DNA from: Candidatus Falkowiibacteriota bacterium
Lineage (GTDB): Bacteria; Patescibacteriota; Patescibacteriia; Patescibacteriales; WJLG01
Direction of reading: 5' to 3'
NCBI GenBank assembly: GCA_014728685.1
Contig: WJLG01000076.1
Coordinates: 1 to 16,365 of the forward strand
Length of the DNA: 16,365 bases
Part shown: positions 7,100 to 14,455 of the stretch, in pieces
How the letters are laid out: each line of letters opens with the position of its first letter
Position numbering within the stretch: position 1 is the first letter of the stretch
Position numbers and translations under genes: made by a program
The notes under the pieces: model-generated
What the model was told of the DNA's origin: nothing
Database searches by the model: none
The model's input: only the letters and a program-made list of their open reading frames with translations

Positions 7100-8713
7100 A
7101 TGAAAGATTATCTAAAAATAGGCAAAGCAACCGAGTTAGAAGGTGGTGATAAAAGACTCTATAGGTTCTTTGAGATATTGCCCGGTTTTTTATCTTGGGG
7201 GACATTGCTTGGTCTTATTATTTTGTCTTATTTAAAACCGGTTTGGGTAGCTTATTTTATTATACTTTTTGATATCTATTGGTTGCTTTTAGTGCTTTAT
7301 CTGGGCGTTCATTTGATAGTTTCTTTTTCCCGGATGCAAAAACATCGGAAGATGGATTGGCTGTCAAAATGCAAAGACTTGGAAGCGGGCAACATCGATG
7401 ATCTGCCGTCTAATTCTTTGGCGCGCAAAGGGGTTTCCTACAAAGATGTCCGACATTTGATAATAATACCTTTTGTTTTGGAAGGGTATGATATCTTGAA
7501 AGCGACTTTTCAGGCGATAATCGATGATCCTTTTGACGAAAAGCAGATGATAGTTGTGTTGGCATCTGAGGGTAGGGCCGGCAATAAGGCGCAGGAAACA
7601 GCCAAGAGGATCGAACAGGAATTTGCCGGCTATTTTGATAGGTTTTTGATCACGGTTCATCCGGACGGAATAGAAGGAGAGATAAAAGGCAAGGGCGCTA
7701 ACCAGGCTTGGGCGGCCAAAGAAGTGAAGGAAAAGATAATAGAAAAAGAAGGCTATAATGAAGATGATCTGCTGGTCAGCGTGTTCGATAGCGATACTGT
7801 GGTTTATTCCGGATATTTCGCCTGCCTTACTTATCTGTTCTTGACAGTACCTGACCCTTATCGGGCTAGTTATCAGCCCATACCTCTTTATCATAATAAT
7901 ATTTGGGAAGTGCCCTTTTTTTCGCGCGTGGCGGCTTCTTCCAATACTTTTTGGCAGATGATGCAGCAGATCAGGGTCGAGAAGCTGGCCACTTATTCTT
8001 CACATTCAATGACCTGGAAGGCGCTTTTGGATGTCGGATTTTGGTCCACCAGCATGGTTTCTGAAGATTCTCGGATATTCTGGCATTGTTTTTGCTATTA
8101 CAATGGCAATTATCGAGTAGTGCCGATGTATTTCCCAATATCAATGGACTCGATCGAGGTTGAGAATACTTGGACCACACTGAAAGGACTATACAAACAG
8201 CAGCGCCGTTGGGGCTGGGGAGTGGAGAATTTGCCCTATCTTTTCTTCAATGCGATAAAACGTTGGAAGAATATACCCAAGGCAAAATTCTTAGGCCGTA
8301 TCTGGGTGCAGATACATGGCTTTCATTCCTGGGCAACCAATGCTTTGATCATCGCTTTGATCGGCTGGATGCCGCTTATTCTTGGCGGAGACAATTTTAA
8401 GGCTACGGTCTTATCCGGCAACTTACCGGTAGTCACTAGGACTTTGATGACATTGGCCATGTCCGGACTTTTGCTCTCAGCTATCATGTCGACCCTGCTT
8501 ATGCCTCCCAAGCCCAAGAAATTTGGTTTTTTTAAAAGAGTACTCATTCTTTTAGAGTGGTTGCTTTTGCCTTTAAGCATAGTGATATTTGGAACTTTCC
8601 CGGCCATTGATTCGCAAACTCGTTTGATGTTAGGCAAATATATGGGGTTCTTAGTAACACCCAAGGGCAAAAGCGGGGAATATGAGACCAAGGAGATTAA
8701 TGCCGCTGATTAG
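7100..8713 (+). CDS. Membrane glycosyltransferase, GT2 family (cellulose/hyaluronan-synthase-like)
   Basis: 537 aa. Two N-terminal hydrophobic helices (~28-75) are followed by a cytoplasmic GT-A domain. It carries the metal-binding DSD triad (Asp230-Ser-Asp232, in 'VFDSDTVV'), an SED acceptor-base motif (Ser321-Glu-Asp323) and QQRRW (Gln367 to Trp371). The last is the QxxRW signature of processive GT2 enzymes such as cellulose, chitin and hyaluronan synthases. Several C-terminal membrane segments follow (~410-510). It probably polymerises and exports, or transfers, a sugar from a nucleotide donor at the inner membrane; donor and product cannot be read from the sequence. It is monocistronic between two terminators. 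No partner such as a PilZ or BcsB-like protein is nearby, and no Shine-Dalgarno precedes the start. Confidence 0.87.
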   Translation: MKDYLKIGKATELEGGDKRLYRFFEILPGFLSWGTLLGLIILSYLKPVWVAYFIILFDIYWLLLVLYLGVHLIVSFSRMQKHRKMDWLSKCKDLEAGNIDDLPSNSLARKGVSYKDVRHLIIIPFVLEGYDILKATFQAIIDDPFDEKQMIVVLASEGRAGNKAQETAKRIEQEFAGYFDRFLITVHPDGIEGEIKGKGANQAWAAKEVKEKIIEKEGYNEDDLLVSVFDSDTVVYSGYFACLTYLFLTVPDPYRASYQPIPLYHNNIWEVPFFSRVAASSNTFWQMMQQIRVEKLATYSSHSMTWKALLDVGFWSTSMVSEDSRIFWHCFCYYNGNYRVVPMYFPISMDSIEVENTWTTLKGLYKQQRRWGWGVENLPYLFFNAIKRWKNIPKAKFLGRIWVQIHGFHSWATNALIIALIGWMPLILGGDNFKATVLSGNLPVVTRTLMTLAMSGLLLSAIMSTLLMPPKPKKFGFFKRVLILLEWLLLPLSIVIFGTFPAIDSQTRLMLGKYMGFLVTPKGKSGEYETKEINAAD

Positions 8714-8730
8714 TTTAAAAAAGTATCAAT

Positions 8731-8757
8731 AAAAGAGCTATTTATAAAGCTCTTTTT
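8731..8757 (+). terminator. Terminator after the glycosyltransferase gene
   Basis: AAAAGAGCT (8731-8739) pairs with AGCTCTTTT (8748-8756) around an 8-base loop and ends in a T run, about 18 bases after the stop codon. Confidence 0.8.
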
Positions 8758-8758
8758 G

Positions 8759-8767
8759 TGTTATAAT
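8759..8767 (+). promoter_or_regulatory. Extended -10 promoter of the P-type ATPase operon
   Basis: TGTTATAAT: a perfect TATAAT (8762-8767) with the upstream TG of an extended -10 element. There is no good -35 box; that region is occupied by the terminator hairpin of the preceding gene. The start is expected near 8774, about 37 bases before the ATG at 8811. Confidence 0.6.
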
Positions 8768-8810
8768 AATAATGCAAGAGTGTATCTGAATCACTTATTT
8801 TTTGGTATTT

Positions 8811-11489
8811 ATGTTCAATTTTCATTCATGCTCGATAAAGAGCTGTTTAGCTGAGTTAAAAACAAAGAAGAACGGATTAAGCAAAGAGCAGGCCAAGGCT
8901 CGTTTGCGAAAGTACGGAGCCAATAAGCTTGAAGATAAGAAGCCTTTATCCAGTTTGGTGATCTTTATCTCTCAATTCAAAAGTCCTTTGATCTATATTT
9001 TATTGGGAGCCGGTTTGATATCTTTGCTCCTGCAGGAATACGTGGATGCCGGAGTGATATTCATCGCAGTGGCTTTGAATACCGTCATTGGTTTTATTCA
9101 AGAGAATAAGGCCAATAATGCTCTTTCTAAATTAAAAGAAATGGTTGAACATAAGGCTCTGGTCATGCGTGATGGAAATGAAGTTGAGATCGATTCAAGC
9201 CAAGTTGTGCCCGGAGATATCATCGTCATAGAGGCTGGAAACAGAATTCCGGCTGATGCTCGCTTGATAGAAGTCGCCGACCTTAAAGTCAATGAGGCTA
9301 ATTTGACCGGTGAATCGATTCCCTCGACCAAATCTTTGAAGCCGATAGACAAAGGTGCTCCTTTGGCTGATAGGGAAAATATGGTTTACGCCAGTACAGT
9401 GGCTGTTAGCGGCAAAGGGTTGGCTGTGGTTGCGGCTTGCGGAAAAGATACCGAGATCGGAAAAATATCCGAACTTGTGAAAGCCACCAAAGAAGAAGAA
9501 ACGCCGCTGCAATCAAGACTGGCATCATTTTCCAGACTTTTGGGAATAATCGTTATATTAGTATCTATATTGGTAATGGTCATCGGGTTGCTCCAAGGCA
9601 GGGAGTTCTTTGAAATGTTCTTGATCAGTGTGGCTGTGGCTGTGGCTGCCATCCCGGAAGGCTTGGTTGTTTCTGTGACCTTTATTTTGGTATTGGGAAT
9701 GCAAATGATCTTAAAAGAAAAGGCTTTGACCAGAAAATTGGTAGCGGCTGAAACACTGGGATCGACAACAGTTATTTGTACCGACAAGACCGGTACGCTT
9801 ACTGAAGGAAAGATGACAGTTTCCCAAATAGTGATCGGTGAAAAGGAATTCGAAGTAGGTAGTGAAGGCTCAAGACAGGCCAAAGGAGAGGCCAAAGCGG
9901 TCAGCTTGGCCTTGCAGACAGGTATGATGTGCAACAATGCGGTGATCGAGAATCCCGATGATAATTTGAAGGAATTTAGGATCATTGGCATGCCTACCGA
10001 AGCGGCTTTGATGTCTTCTGCACTGCAGTCAGGCCTGGATAGAAAAAGATTGATGAAAGAAGAGCCGAAGATAGATGAGCAACCCTTTTCCTCGGATACG
10101 AAGTTCATGTCCACTTTGCACAAAAAAGGCCGAAGTTCTTTGGTGTTGTATGAAAAAGGAGCTCCTGAAATATTGATCTCTAAATCCAAATATTATTATC
10201 ATAAAGGCAAAGAATCCGCTTTGAACGAAGCAGCTAAAACAAAACTGCACCGCAATTATGAGAAACTTACCAAAAAAGGCTTGCGTGTGATCGGAGTGGC
10301 TATTCGCGACCTGAAGAATGTTTCTTGGGATCCTGAAAACAAGAAAAAAGATTGGAAGAAAATAGACAAAGATCTGACTTTCATAGGATTTATCGCTCTT
10401 AAGGATCCTTTGCGCTCCGACGTCAAAAAAACTATCAAAAAGACTTCTCGAGCGGGGATCAGATCCGTCATCATCACCGGTGATCATAAATTGACAGCTA
10501 TGGCCATAGCTGAGGAAGCCGGCCTGAAGGCTAAGCTGGAAAATATCATGACCGGCGAGGATATGGACAAAATAGATGATGAGGAATTGAAAAAGGTTGT
10601 AGGCAGGATCAGTATCTACGCCCGCGTGAGTCCGCATCATAAATTAAGGATAATCCAAGCCTTGCAGGCCAAGAATGAGGTTGTGGCCATGACCGGCGAC
10701 GGTATTAATGACTCCCCGGCCCTAAAAGCGGCTGACATCGGGATCGCTCTGGGGACCGGCACCGACATAGCCAAAGAAACTTCAGATATAGTCCTTTTGG
10801 ACAATAGTTTCAAAGTGATCGTTTCCGCAGTCAGGCAAGGAAGGATAATTTTTTCCAACATCAAGAAAGTCATTACCTATTTGGTATCCGACGCTTATTC
10901 GGAGATAATATTGGTTGTTGGCTCAATAGTTTTCGGTACACCTTTAGCTATTTTGCCAGCCCAGATATTATGGATCAATATAATCAATGACGGTTTACCT
11001 CATTTTTCATTGGCATTTGAAAAAGGAGCTCCCGGAACCATGAAAAGAAAACCTATATCCAAAAGTGCCGATATAGTTGATACGGAAATGAAGATAATAA
11101 TTTTCGGAGTAGGGCTTGTGCGTGATCTGATAATTTTAGCGATCTTTATTTGGATGTACAGGAACGGATATGATATAGCGCTTTTACGCAGTATTTTCTT
11201 TGCGGTCCTGGGATTCAAATCTTTGGCAACCATCTATAGTCTAAGAAGTTTGAGTCAGCCGATATGGAGGATAAATCCATTTAGGAATTGGTATTTGGTG
11301 GGAGCTACTTTCATCAGTCTTTGCCTTTTGTTGCTGGCTATTTATTTGCCGTTTTTCCAGGATATTCTTTCAACTCAAAGTCTATCATTCAATAATTGGT
11401 ATTTAATAGGAGGTATAGCCTTATTCAGCATAATATTGACAGAAGTGGCCAAGGCCCACTTCGTTATCAAGGAGCAAAAAGTATCATGA
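8811..11489 (+). CDS. P-type cation-transporting ATPase, type II (calcium-pump-like)
   Basis: 892 aa, a normal length for SERCA/PMCA-type pumps. I prefer the ATG at 8811 to the in-frame TTG at 8802. All catalytic hallmarks are present: TGES (166-169) in the actuator domain; PEGL in M4 (282-285) with the ion-binding Glu283; DKTGT (Asp325 is the phosphorylated residue); and TGDGIND (628-634). M6 has 'NIINDGLP', keeping the Asn723 and Asp727 equivalents of the calcium sites. M5 reads 'YLVSDAYSE': the Glu is kept, but the position aligned with the SERCA Asn768 is Ala, with an Asp just before it, so site I is altered and the transported ion (Ca2+, Mn2+ or another) is uncertain. The N-terminal cation-ATPase domain ('KKNGLSKEQAKARLRKYG') and about ten membrane segments are in place. 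The stop overlaps the start of the FtsB-like gene by ATGA, implying translational coupling. Confidence 0.92.
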   Translation: MFNFHSCSIKSCLAELKTKKNGLSKEQAKARLRKYGANKLEDKKPLSSLVIFISQFKSPLIYILLGAGLISLLLQEYVDAGVIFIAVALNTVIGFIQENKANNALSKLKEMVEHKALVMRDGNEVEIDSSQVVPGDIIVIEAGNRIPADARLIEVADLKVNEANLTGESIPSTKSLKPIDKGAPLADRENMVYASTVAVSGKGLAVVAACGKDTEIGKISELVKATKEEETPLQSRLASFSRLLGIIVILVSILVMVIGLLQGREFFEMFLISVAVAVAAIPEGLVVSVTFILVLGMQMILKEKALTRKLVAAETLGSTTVICTDKTGTLTEGKMTVSQIVIGEKEFEVGSEGSRQAKGEAKAVSLALQTGMMCNNAVIENPDDNLKEFRIIGMPTEAALMSSALQSGLDRKRLMKEEPKIDEQPFSSDTKFMSTLHKKGRSSLVLYEKGAPEILISKSKYYYHKGKESALNEAAKTKLHRNYEKLTKKGLRVIGVAIRDLKNVSWDPENKKKDWKKIDKDLTFIGFIALKDPLRSDVKKTIKKTSRAGIRSVIITGDHKLTAMAIAEEAGLKAKLENIMTGEDMDKIDDEELKKVVGRISIYARVSPHHKLRIIQALQAKNEVVAMTGDGINDSPALKAADIGIALGTGTDIAKETSDIVLLDNSFKVIVSAVRQGRIIFSNIKKVITYLVSDAYSEIILVVGSIVFGTPLAILPAQILWINIINDGLPHFSLAFEKGAPGTMKRKPISKSADIVDTEMKIIIFGVGLVRDLIILAIFIWMYRNGYDIALLRSIFFAVLGFKSLATIYSLRSLSQPIWRINPFRNWYLVGATFISLCLLLLAIYLPFFQDILSTQSLSFNNWYLIGGIALFSIILTEVAKAHFVIKEQKVS

Positions 11490-11902
11490 GAAGAAAAAAG
11501 TCAAATATTATCATTAGAATATTATTTAACCCGAAGACATTCGCTTTGGGGCTTTTGGCGGTATTTATAGCCATCAGCATCCCGATATCGAAAAATATCA
11601 GTAAAAAATATACCATTGACCAGGAAATATTGGACCTGGAGTCTGAGATATCGAAATTGGAATCAAGTAATAAGAATTTGAAAAAAATAATCAATTATTT
11701 GGAATCAGATCAATTTGTAGAAGAGCAAGCCAGGTTAAGTCTGGGACTGAAGAAGCCGGGAGAAGAAGTGGTAGTAGTCGATACTAAGGGCTATGTAGCC
11801 GGAGTTAGCAGCCAGGTCAAGGACAGGCAAGAGGAAGTCGGAGACCTTTCCAATCCTCAACTATGGTGGCGTTTTTTCTTTCAAAGCAAAAAAGGGCTTT
11901 AA
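11486..11902 (+). CDS. Septum formation initiator, FtsB/DivIC-like
   Basis: 138 aa. Basic cytoplasmic start (MRRKKSN), one transmembrane helix (~17-35), a coiled coil (~43-75) and the typical DivIC/FtsB follow-on 'FVEEQARLSLGLKKPGEEVV' (~77-96). The end, 'NPQLWWRFFF' (~123-132), is also usual in this family in small-genome bacteria. FtsB joins FtsL and FtsQ to activate septal peptidoglycan synthesis. The ATG at 11486 overlaps the ATPase stop, with AAGGAG at 11469-11474 upstream (11-base spacing, longish); an in-frame start at 11396 would run deep inside the ATPase and is rejected. The last four codons (KKGL and stop) lie in the hairpin that terminates the opposing tRNA-Thr. Confidence 0.85.
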   Translation: MRRKKSNIIIRILFNPKTFALGLLAVFIAISIPISKNISKKYTIDQEILDLESEISKLESSNKNLKKIINYLESDQFVEEQARLSLGLKKPGEEVVVVDTKGYVAGVSSQVKDRQEEVGDLSNPQLWWRFFFQSKKGL

Positions 11903-11906
11903 GCCC
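11888..11906 (-). terminator. Terminator of tRNA-Thr, inside the 3' end of the ftsB-like gene
   Basis: Read on the minus strand: GGGCTTAAAGCCC followed by TTTTTT. On the + strand the T run is replaced by CTGAAA, so the hairpin is oriented for the tRNA transcript. The + strand copy encodes the last residues and stop of the FtsB-like protein. Confidence 0.75.
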
Positions 11907-11917
11907 CTGAAATATTG

Positions 11918-11991
11918 AGCCGATGGCCGGACTCGAACCGGCAACCTCTCCCTTACGAGGGGATTGCTCTACCAATTAAAGCTACATCGGC
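11918..11991 (-). tRNA. tRNA-Thr, anticodon CGU
   Basis: Full cloverleaf on the minus strand: acceptor GCCGATG/CATCGGC, D arm GCTT..GAGC with a GG-containing loop, anticodon loop CTCGTAA (CGU, reads ACG), and T arm GCCGG-TTCGAGT-CCGGC. The top pair of the anticodon stem is an A·G mismatch. The discriminator base is U and CCA is not encoded, so it must be added by a nucleotidyltransferase. Confidence 0.95.
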
Positions 11992-11998
11992 GATAAAG

Positions 11999-12028
11999 TT
12001 TAGTTATTTTAAGTAATGTGAATATAAT
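11999..12028 (+). promoter_or_regulatory. Candidate promoter of the carboxypeptidase-ftsEX operon
   Basis: Perfect TATAAT at 12023-12028 with a weak -35 (TTTAGT, 11999-12004) 18 bases upstream. The expected start near 12035 gives a 33-base leader. Its -10 box overlaps the -10 of the opposing tRNA promoter. Confidence 0.5.
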
Positions 12029-12052
12029 ACAAAAAATTAAGATATTAATCAA
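12024..12052 (-). promoter_or_regulatory. Promoter of tRNA-Thr
   Basis: On the minus strand: TTGATT (12052-12047), a 17-base spacer and TATTAT (12029-12024). The start is expected near 12017, about 26 bases ahead of the mature tRNA 5' end. Confidence 0.7.
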
Positions 12053-12067
12053 TACTTATAAGTGAAT

Positions 12068-13759
12068 ATGAAAACGATGAGAAAAAAAACCCTTTTGAAA
12101 TTATTAACAATCCTATTCATTGTTGGTCTGGTATTGCCCGTTCAAAACGCTTGGGCAGTTGCTGCCGACACGATCAAATTTGATGATGGTGGAACGGTTG
12201 AGGCGGCTGAAGAAATATCAGTTGAAACTCCACTGGCTAAAAAAACCCATGAAGATTTCAGTATTTATCTGGACAAAGAAACCATAGCCAAGGGCTATAC
12301 TGTCTCTCCTTTTTCCGGCAATTTGAAATTATCTTTGGTTCCGGGAATACTCGACCAGGATACCAGGGTTGATTGTGAAGAGATCACCGATGAGATGCCC
12401 ATGCCTTGGAGTCTGGAAAAGATATCCAAGATATATCAATTCGAGTTTAGAAATAAATCAGCTTACGACAACCACAAGCCTTTTTATATCCAATTCTCTT
12501 ATGACAAAGCCAGTGACGACTATAAAAGAGTTTTCTTTTATGACAAGAATTACGGCACTTGGCGCGAACTGCCGACCAGGGATTATCCAGAGGAGAAGTT
12601 TGTTCGTTCGTTGATCCATCTTCCTTATGCCAGGATAGTGGTCTTGGCTGATAATTCCAGGATGTCCGGCGGCAATGCCAGCTGGTATGCCTATAAGGGC
12701 GGTAATTTCGCTGCTTCGCCCGATTTTCCCAAAGGATCAAGATTAAGAGTTTTTAATACGGAAAATGAAAAGTTTGTCGATATCACAGTCAATGACTATG
12801 GTCCGGATAGGGCTTTGCATCCGGATAGAGTCATCGATCTGGATAAGGTCGCCTTTTCCAAAATAGCTCCCATAGGAGCCGGTATAATCAATGTTAGCAT
12901 CAAGCCGTTGTATGTAGTTCCGGACAGTCAAGGGCGGGTTTTGGGTATATCGGAAAGAGGCGTAGGTCCCGCGCCCGAGCTAAAGGCTCGAGCCGCAATA
13001 GTGGTAAATGAAGAAACAGGAGAAGTAATAATGGAAAAAGATTCAAAAAAAGTATTACCCTTGGCTTCTTTGAGCAAATTGGTTGCCATTAAGGTTTTTA
13101 TGGAGACCAAAACCAGCTTGGAAAAGGAAGTGGCCTATGATGAGCAGGATGAACTATACAATTATGAATATTGCAAGCCCTGGGAGTCAGCTAAATTAAG
13201 ATTGAAAGCCGGTGAAGTAGTGACGGTCAAGGACCTGATCTATGCTTCATTGGTTTCTTCGGCCAATAATGCTGTTGAGAGCCTGGTAAGAGCCAGCGGC
13301 ATCGGCCGAGATGAATTCATCAAGAGAATGAATGAAGCGGTCAAGAAGTGGGGAGCTTTGAACACTCGCTTTGTCGAGCCGAGTGGATTGTCTTGGGACA
13401 ATGTCACGACCGCTTATGATTATGCTATAATAACAAAAGAGGTTTTTAAGGATCCGGTTATAAGCCAAGCAAGCATCGCGTCCAAATATGAGTTTTCCAC
13501 TATCAATACCGGCAGGGATTTCAGGTTCAGCAATACCAATAATTTCATACGCGATGACCTGTTTGCCAGAACCAATAATTTAAAGATCACCGGTTCAAAG
13601 ACCGGCTATCTTAATGAAGCTCTCTATTGCTTGATGACCAGAGCTACCGGTCCTAACGGCCAGAAAGTGATAGTTGTGGATCTTGGATCGGAAACCAAGA
13701 CCGAGAGCTTGGAAGAGGTCAAAGAATTGATAAGATACGGCCTAAGCTTAAGCAAGTAA
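12068..13759 (+). CDS. Secreted fusion of an RlpA-like double-psi beta barrel and S11 D-Ala-D-Ala carboxypeptidase
   Basis: 563 aa from the ATG at 12068 (an in-frame GTG at 12062 is possible). Signal peptide ~1-30, cleaving near 'NAWA'. Residues ~35-195 form an unrecognised, probably beta-rich region. Residues ~202-280 match the RlpA double-psi beta barrel: 'GNASWYAY', 'FPKGSRLRVFN', 'VNDYGP' and 'RVIDLDKVAF'. The rest is a peptidase S11/penicillin-binding-protein domain with all three active-site motifs: SLSK (Ser334 nucleophile, Lys337), SAN (398-400) and KTG (511-513). S11 enzymes remove the terminal D-Ala of peptidoglycan stem peptides; RlpA barrels bind or cleave glycan strands lacking stem peptides. 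The barrel has Asp and Gly motifs in place, but its catalytic status is not decided. There is no C-terminal membrane anchor of the PBP5 kind. ftsE follows after 11 bases, so this looks like the first gene of a divisome operon. Confidence 0.88.
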   Translation: MKTMRKKTLLKLLTILFIVGLVLPVQNAWAVAADTIKFDDGGTVEAAEEISVETPLAKKTHEDFSIYLDKETIAKGYTVSPFSGNLKLSLVPGILDQDTRVDCEEITDEMPMPWSLEKISKIYQFEFRNKSAYDNHKPFYIQFSYDKASDDYKRVFFYDKNYGTWRELPTRDYPEEKFVRSLIHLPYARIVVLADNSRMSGGNASWYAYKGGNFAASPDFPKGSRLRVFNTENEKFVDITVNDYGPDRALHPDRVIDLDKVAFSKIAPIGAGIINVSIKPLYVVPDSQGRVLGISERGVGPAPELKARAAIVVNEETGEVIMEKDSKKVLPLASLSKLVAIKVFMETKTSLEKEVAYDEQDELYNYEYCKPWESAKLRLKAGEVVTVKDLIYASLVSSANNAVESLVRASGIGRDEFIKRMNEAVKKWGALNTRFVEPSGLSWDNVTTAYDYAIITKEVFKDPVISQASIASKYEFSTINTGRDFRFSNTNNFIRDDLFARTNNLKITGSKTGYLNEALYCLMTRATGPNGQKVIVVDLGSETKTESLEEVKELIRYGLSLSK

Positions 13760-13770
13760 ATATATTTAAG

Positions 13771-14451
13771 ATGATAAAAGTCAGGAATATCTACAAAACC
13801 TATCATCCCAAAGTCAAAGTCCTAAAGGACTTGTCTTTGCATATCAAGCCGGGAGAATTCGTTTCCATAGTCGGCCAATCAGGTTCGGGTAAGACCACCT
13901 TGGTCAAATCTTTGATAGGCGAAGAGAAGATCGATCGAGGGAAAGTGATAATAGGTGGTTGGGATATTACCAATATCGGCCGCCGGGAGGTACCTTTTTT
14001 AAGAAGGCAGATCGGAGTGATATTTCAGGACTATAAGCTTTTGCCCAAGAAAACTTTGTTCGAGAACGTGGCTTTTGCCTTGGAGGTCTGCGGAGCTCAG
14101 CCCGGAAGGATCAAGAAGATAGTTCCGCATGTTTTAAGGATAGTCGGCCTGGAAGACAAGATGAAGCGCTATCCTCATGAGATATCCGGCGGAGAGAAAC
14201 AGAGAACAGCCATTGCCAGAGCTTTGGTACACAGTCCGAAGGTACTTTTGGCTGATGAGCCGACCGGTAATTTGGACGCTATCAATGCCAATGACATAAT
14301 AGATATCTTATTAAGCATCAATAGGTTCGGGACTACCGTAGTTTTGGTCAGCCATGATAAGGAGATAGTCAACAGATTGAATAAGCGAGTCATAACCATA
14401 GATGACGGCCGAGTCATCAGTGATAGGGAAAGGGGCAAATATATAATCTAA
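13771..14451 (+). CDS. ftsE: Cell division ATP-binding protein FtsE
   Basis: 226 aa, normal for FtsE. Walker A GQSGSGKT (35-42, Lys41), Q-loop Gln86 in 'VIFQDYKLL', ABC signature ISGGE (138-142; Ile replaces the usual Leu), Walker B 'VLLADEP' (158-164, Glu163), D-loop NLD (167-169) and switch His195. All are intact, so it should hydrolyse ATP. With FtsX it forms the MacB-type FtsEX complex, which transmits ATP-driven conformational change across the membrane to activate peptidoglycan hydrolases at division. It lies 11 bases after the carboxypeptidase fusion and 4 bases before ftsX, so the three genes are almost certainly co-transcribed. Confidence 0.95.
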   Translation: MIKVRNIYKTYHPKVKVLKDLSLHIKPGEFVSIVGQSGSGKTTLVKSLIGEEKIDRGKVIIGGWDITNIGRREVPFLRRQIGVIFQDYKLLPKKTLFENVAFALEVCGAQPGRIKKIVPHVLRIVGLEDKMKRYPHEISGGEKQRTAIARALVHSPKVLLADEPTGNLDAINANDIIDILLSINRFGTTVVLVSHDKEIVNRLNKRVITIDDGRVISDRERGKYII

Positions 14452-14455
14452 AAAA

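Noticed and set aside
8802..8810. TTG start three codons upstream for the ATPase
   Set aside because: The ATG at 8811 is sufficient and no ribosome site favours the TTG.
9386..10189. A long minus-strand open frame (267 codons) opposite the P-type ATPase
   Set aside because: It is an antisense shadow: the + strand gene has every catalytic motif intact, and the antisense translation is low-complexity and resembles nothing.
11396..11485. N-terminal extension of the FtsB-like protein to an upstream in-frame start
   Set aside because: It would overlap the ATPase by ~90 bases; the ATG at 11486 has a Shine-Dalgarno and gives the expected basic start and membrane helix.
12062..12067. GTG start two codons upstream for the carboxypeptidase fusion
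   Set aside because: Possible, but the ATG at 12068 gives a complete signal peptide and there is no ribosome site to favour GTG.
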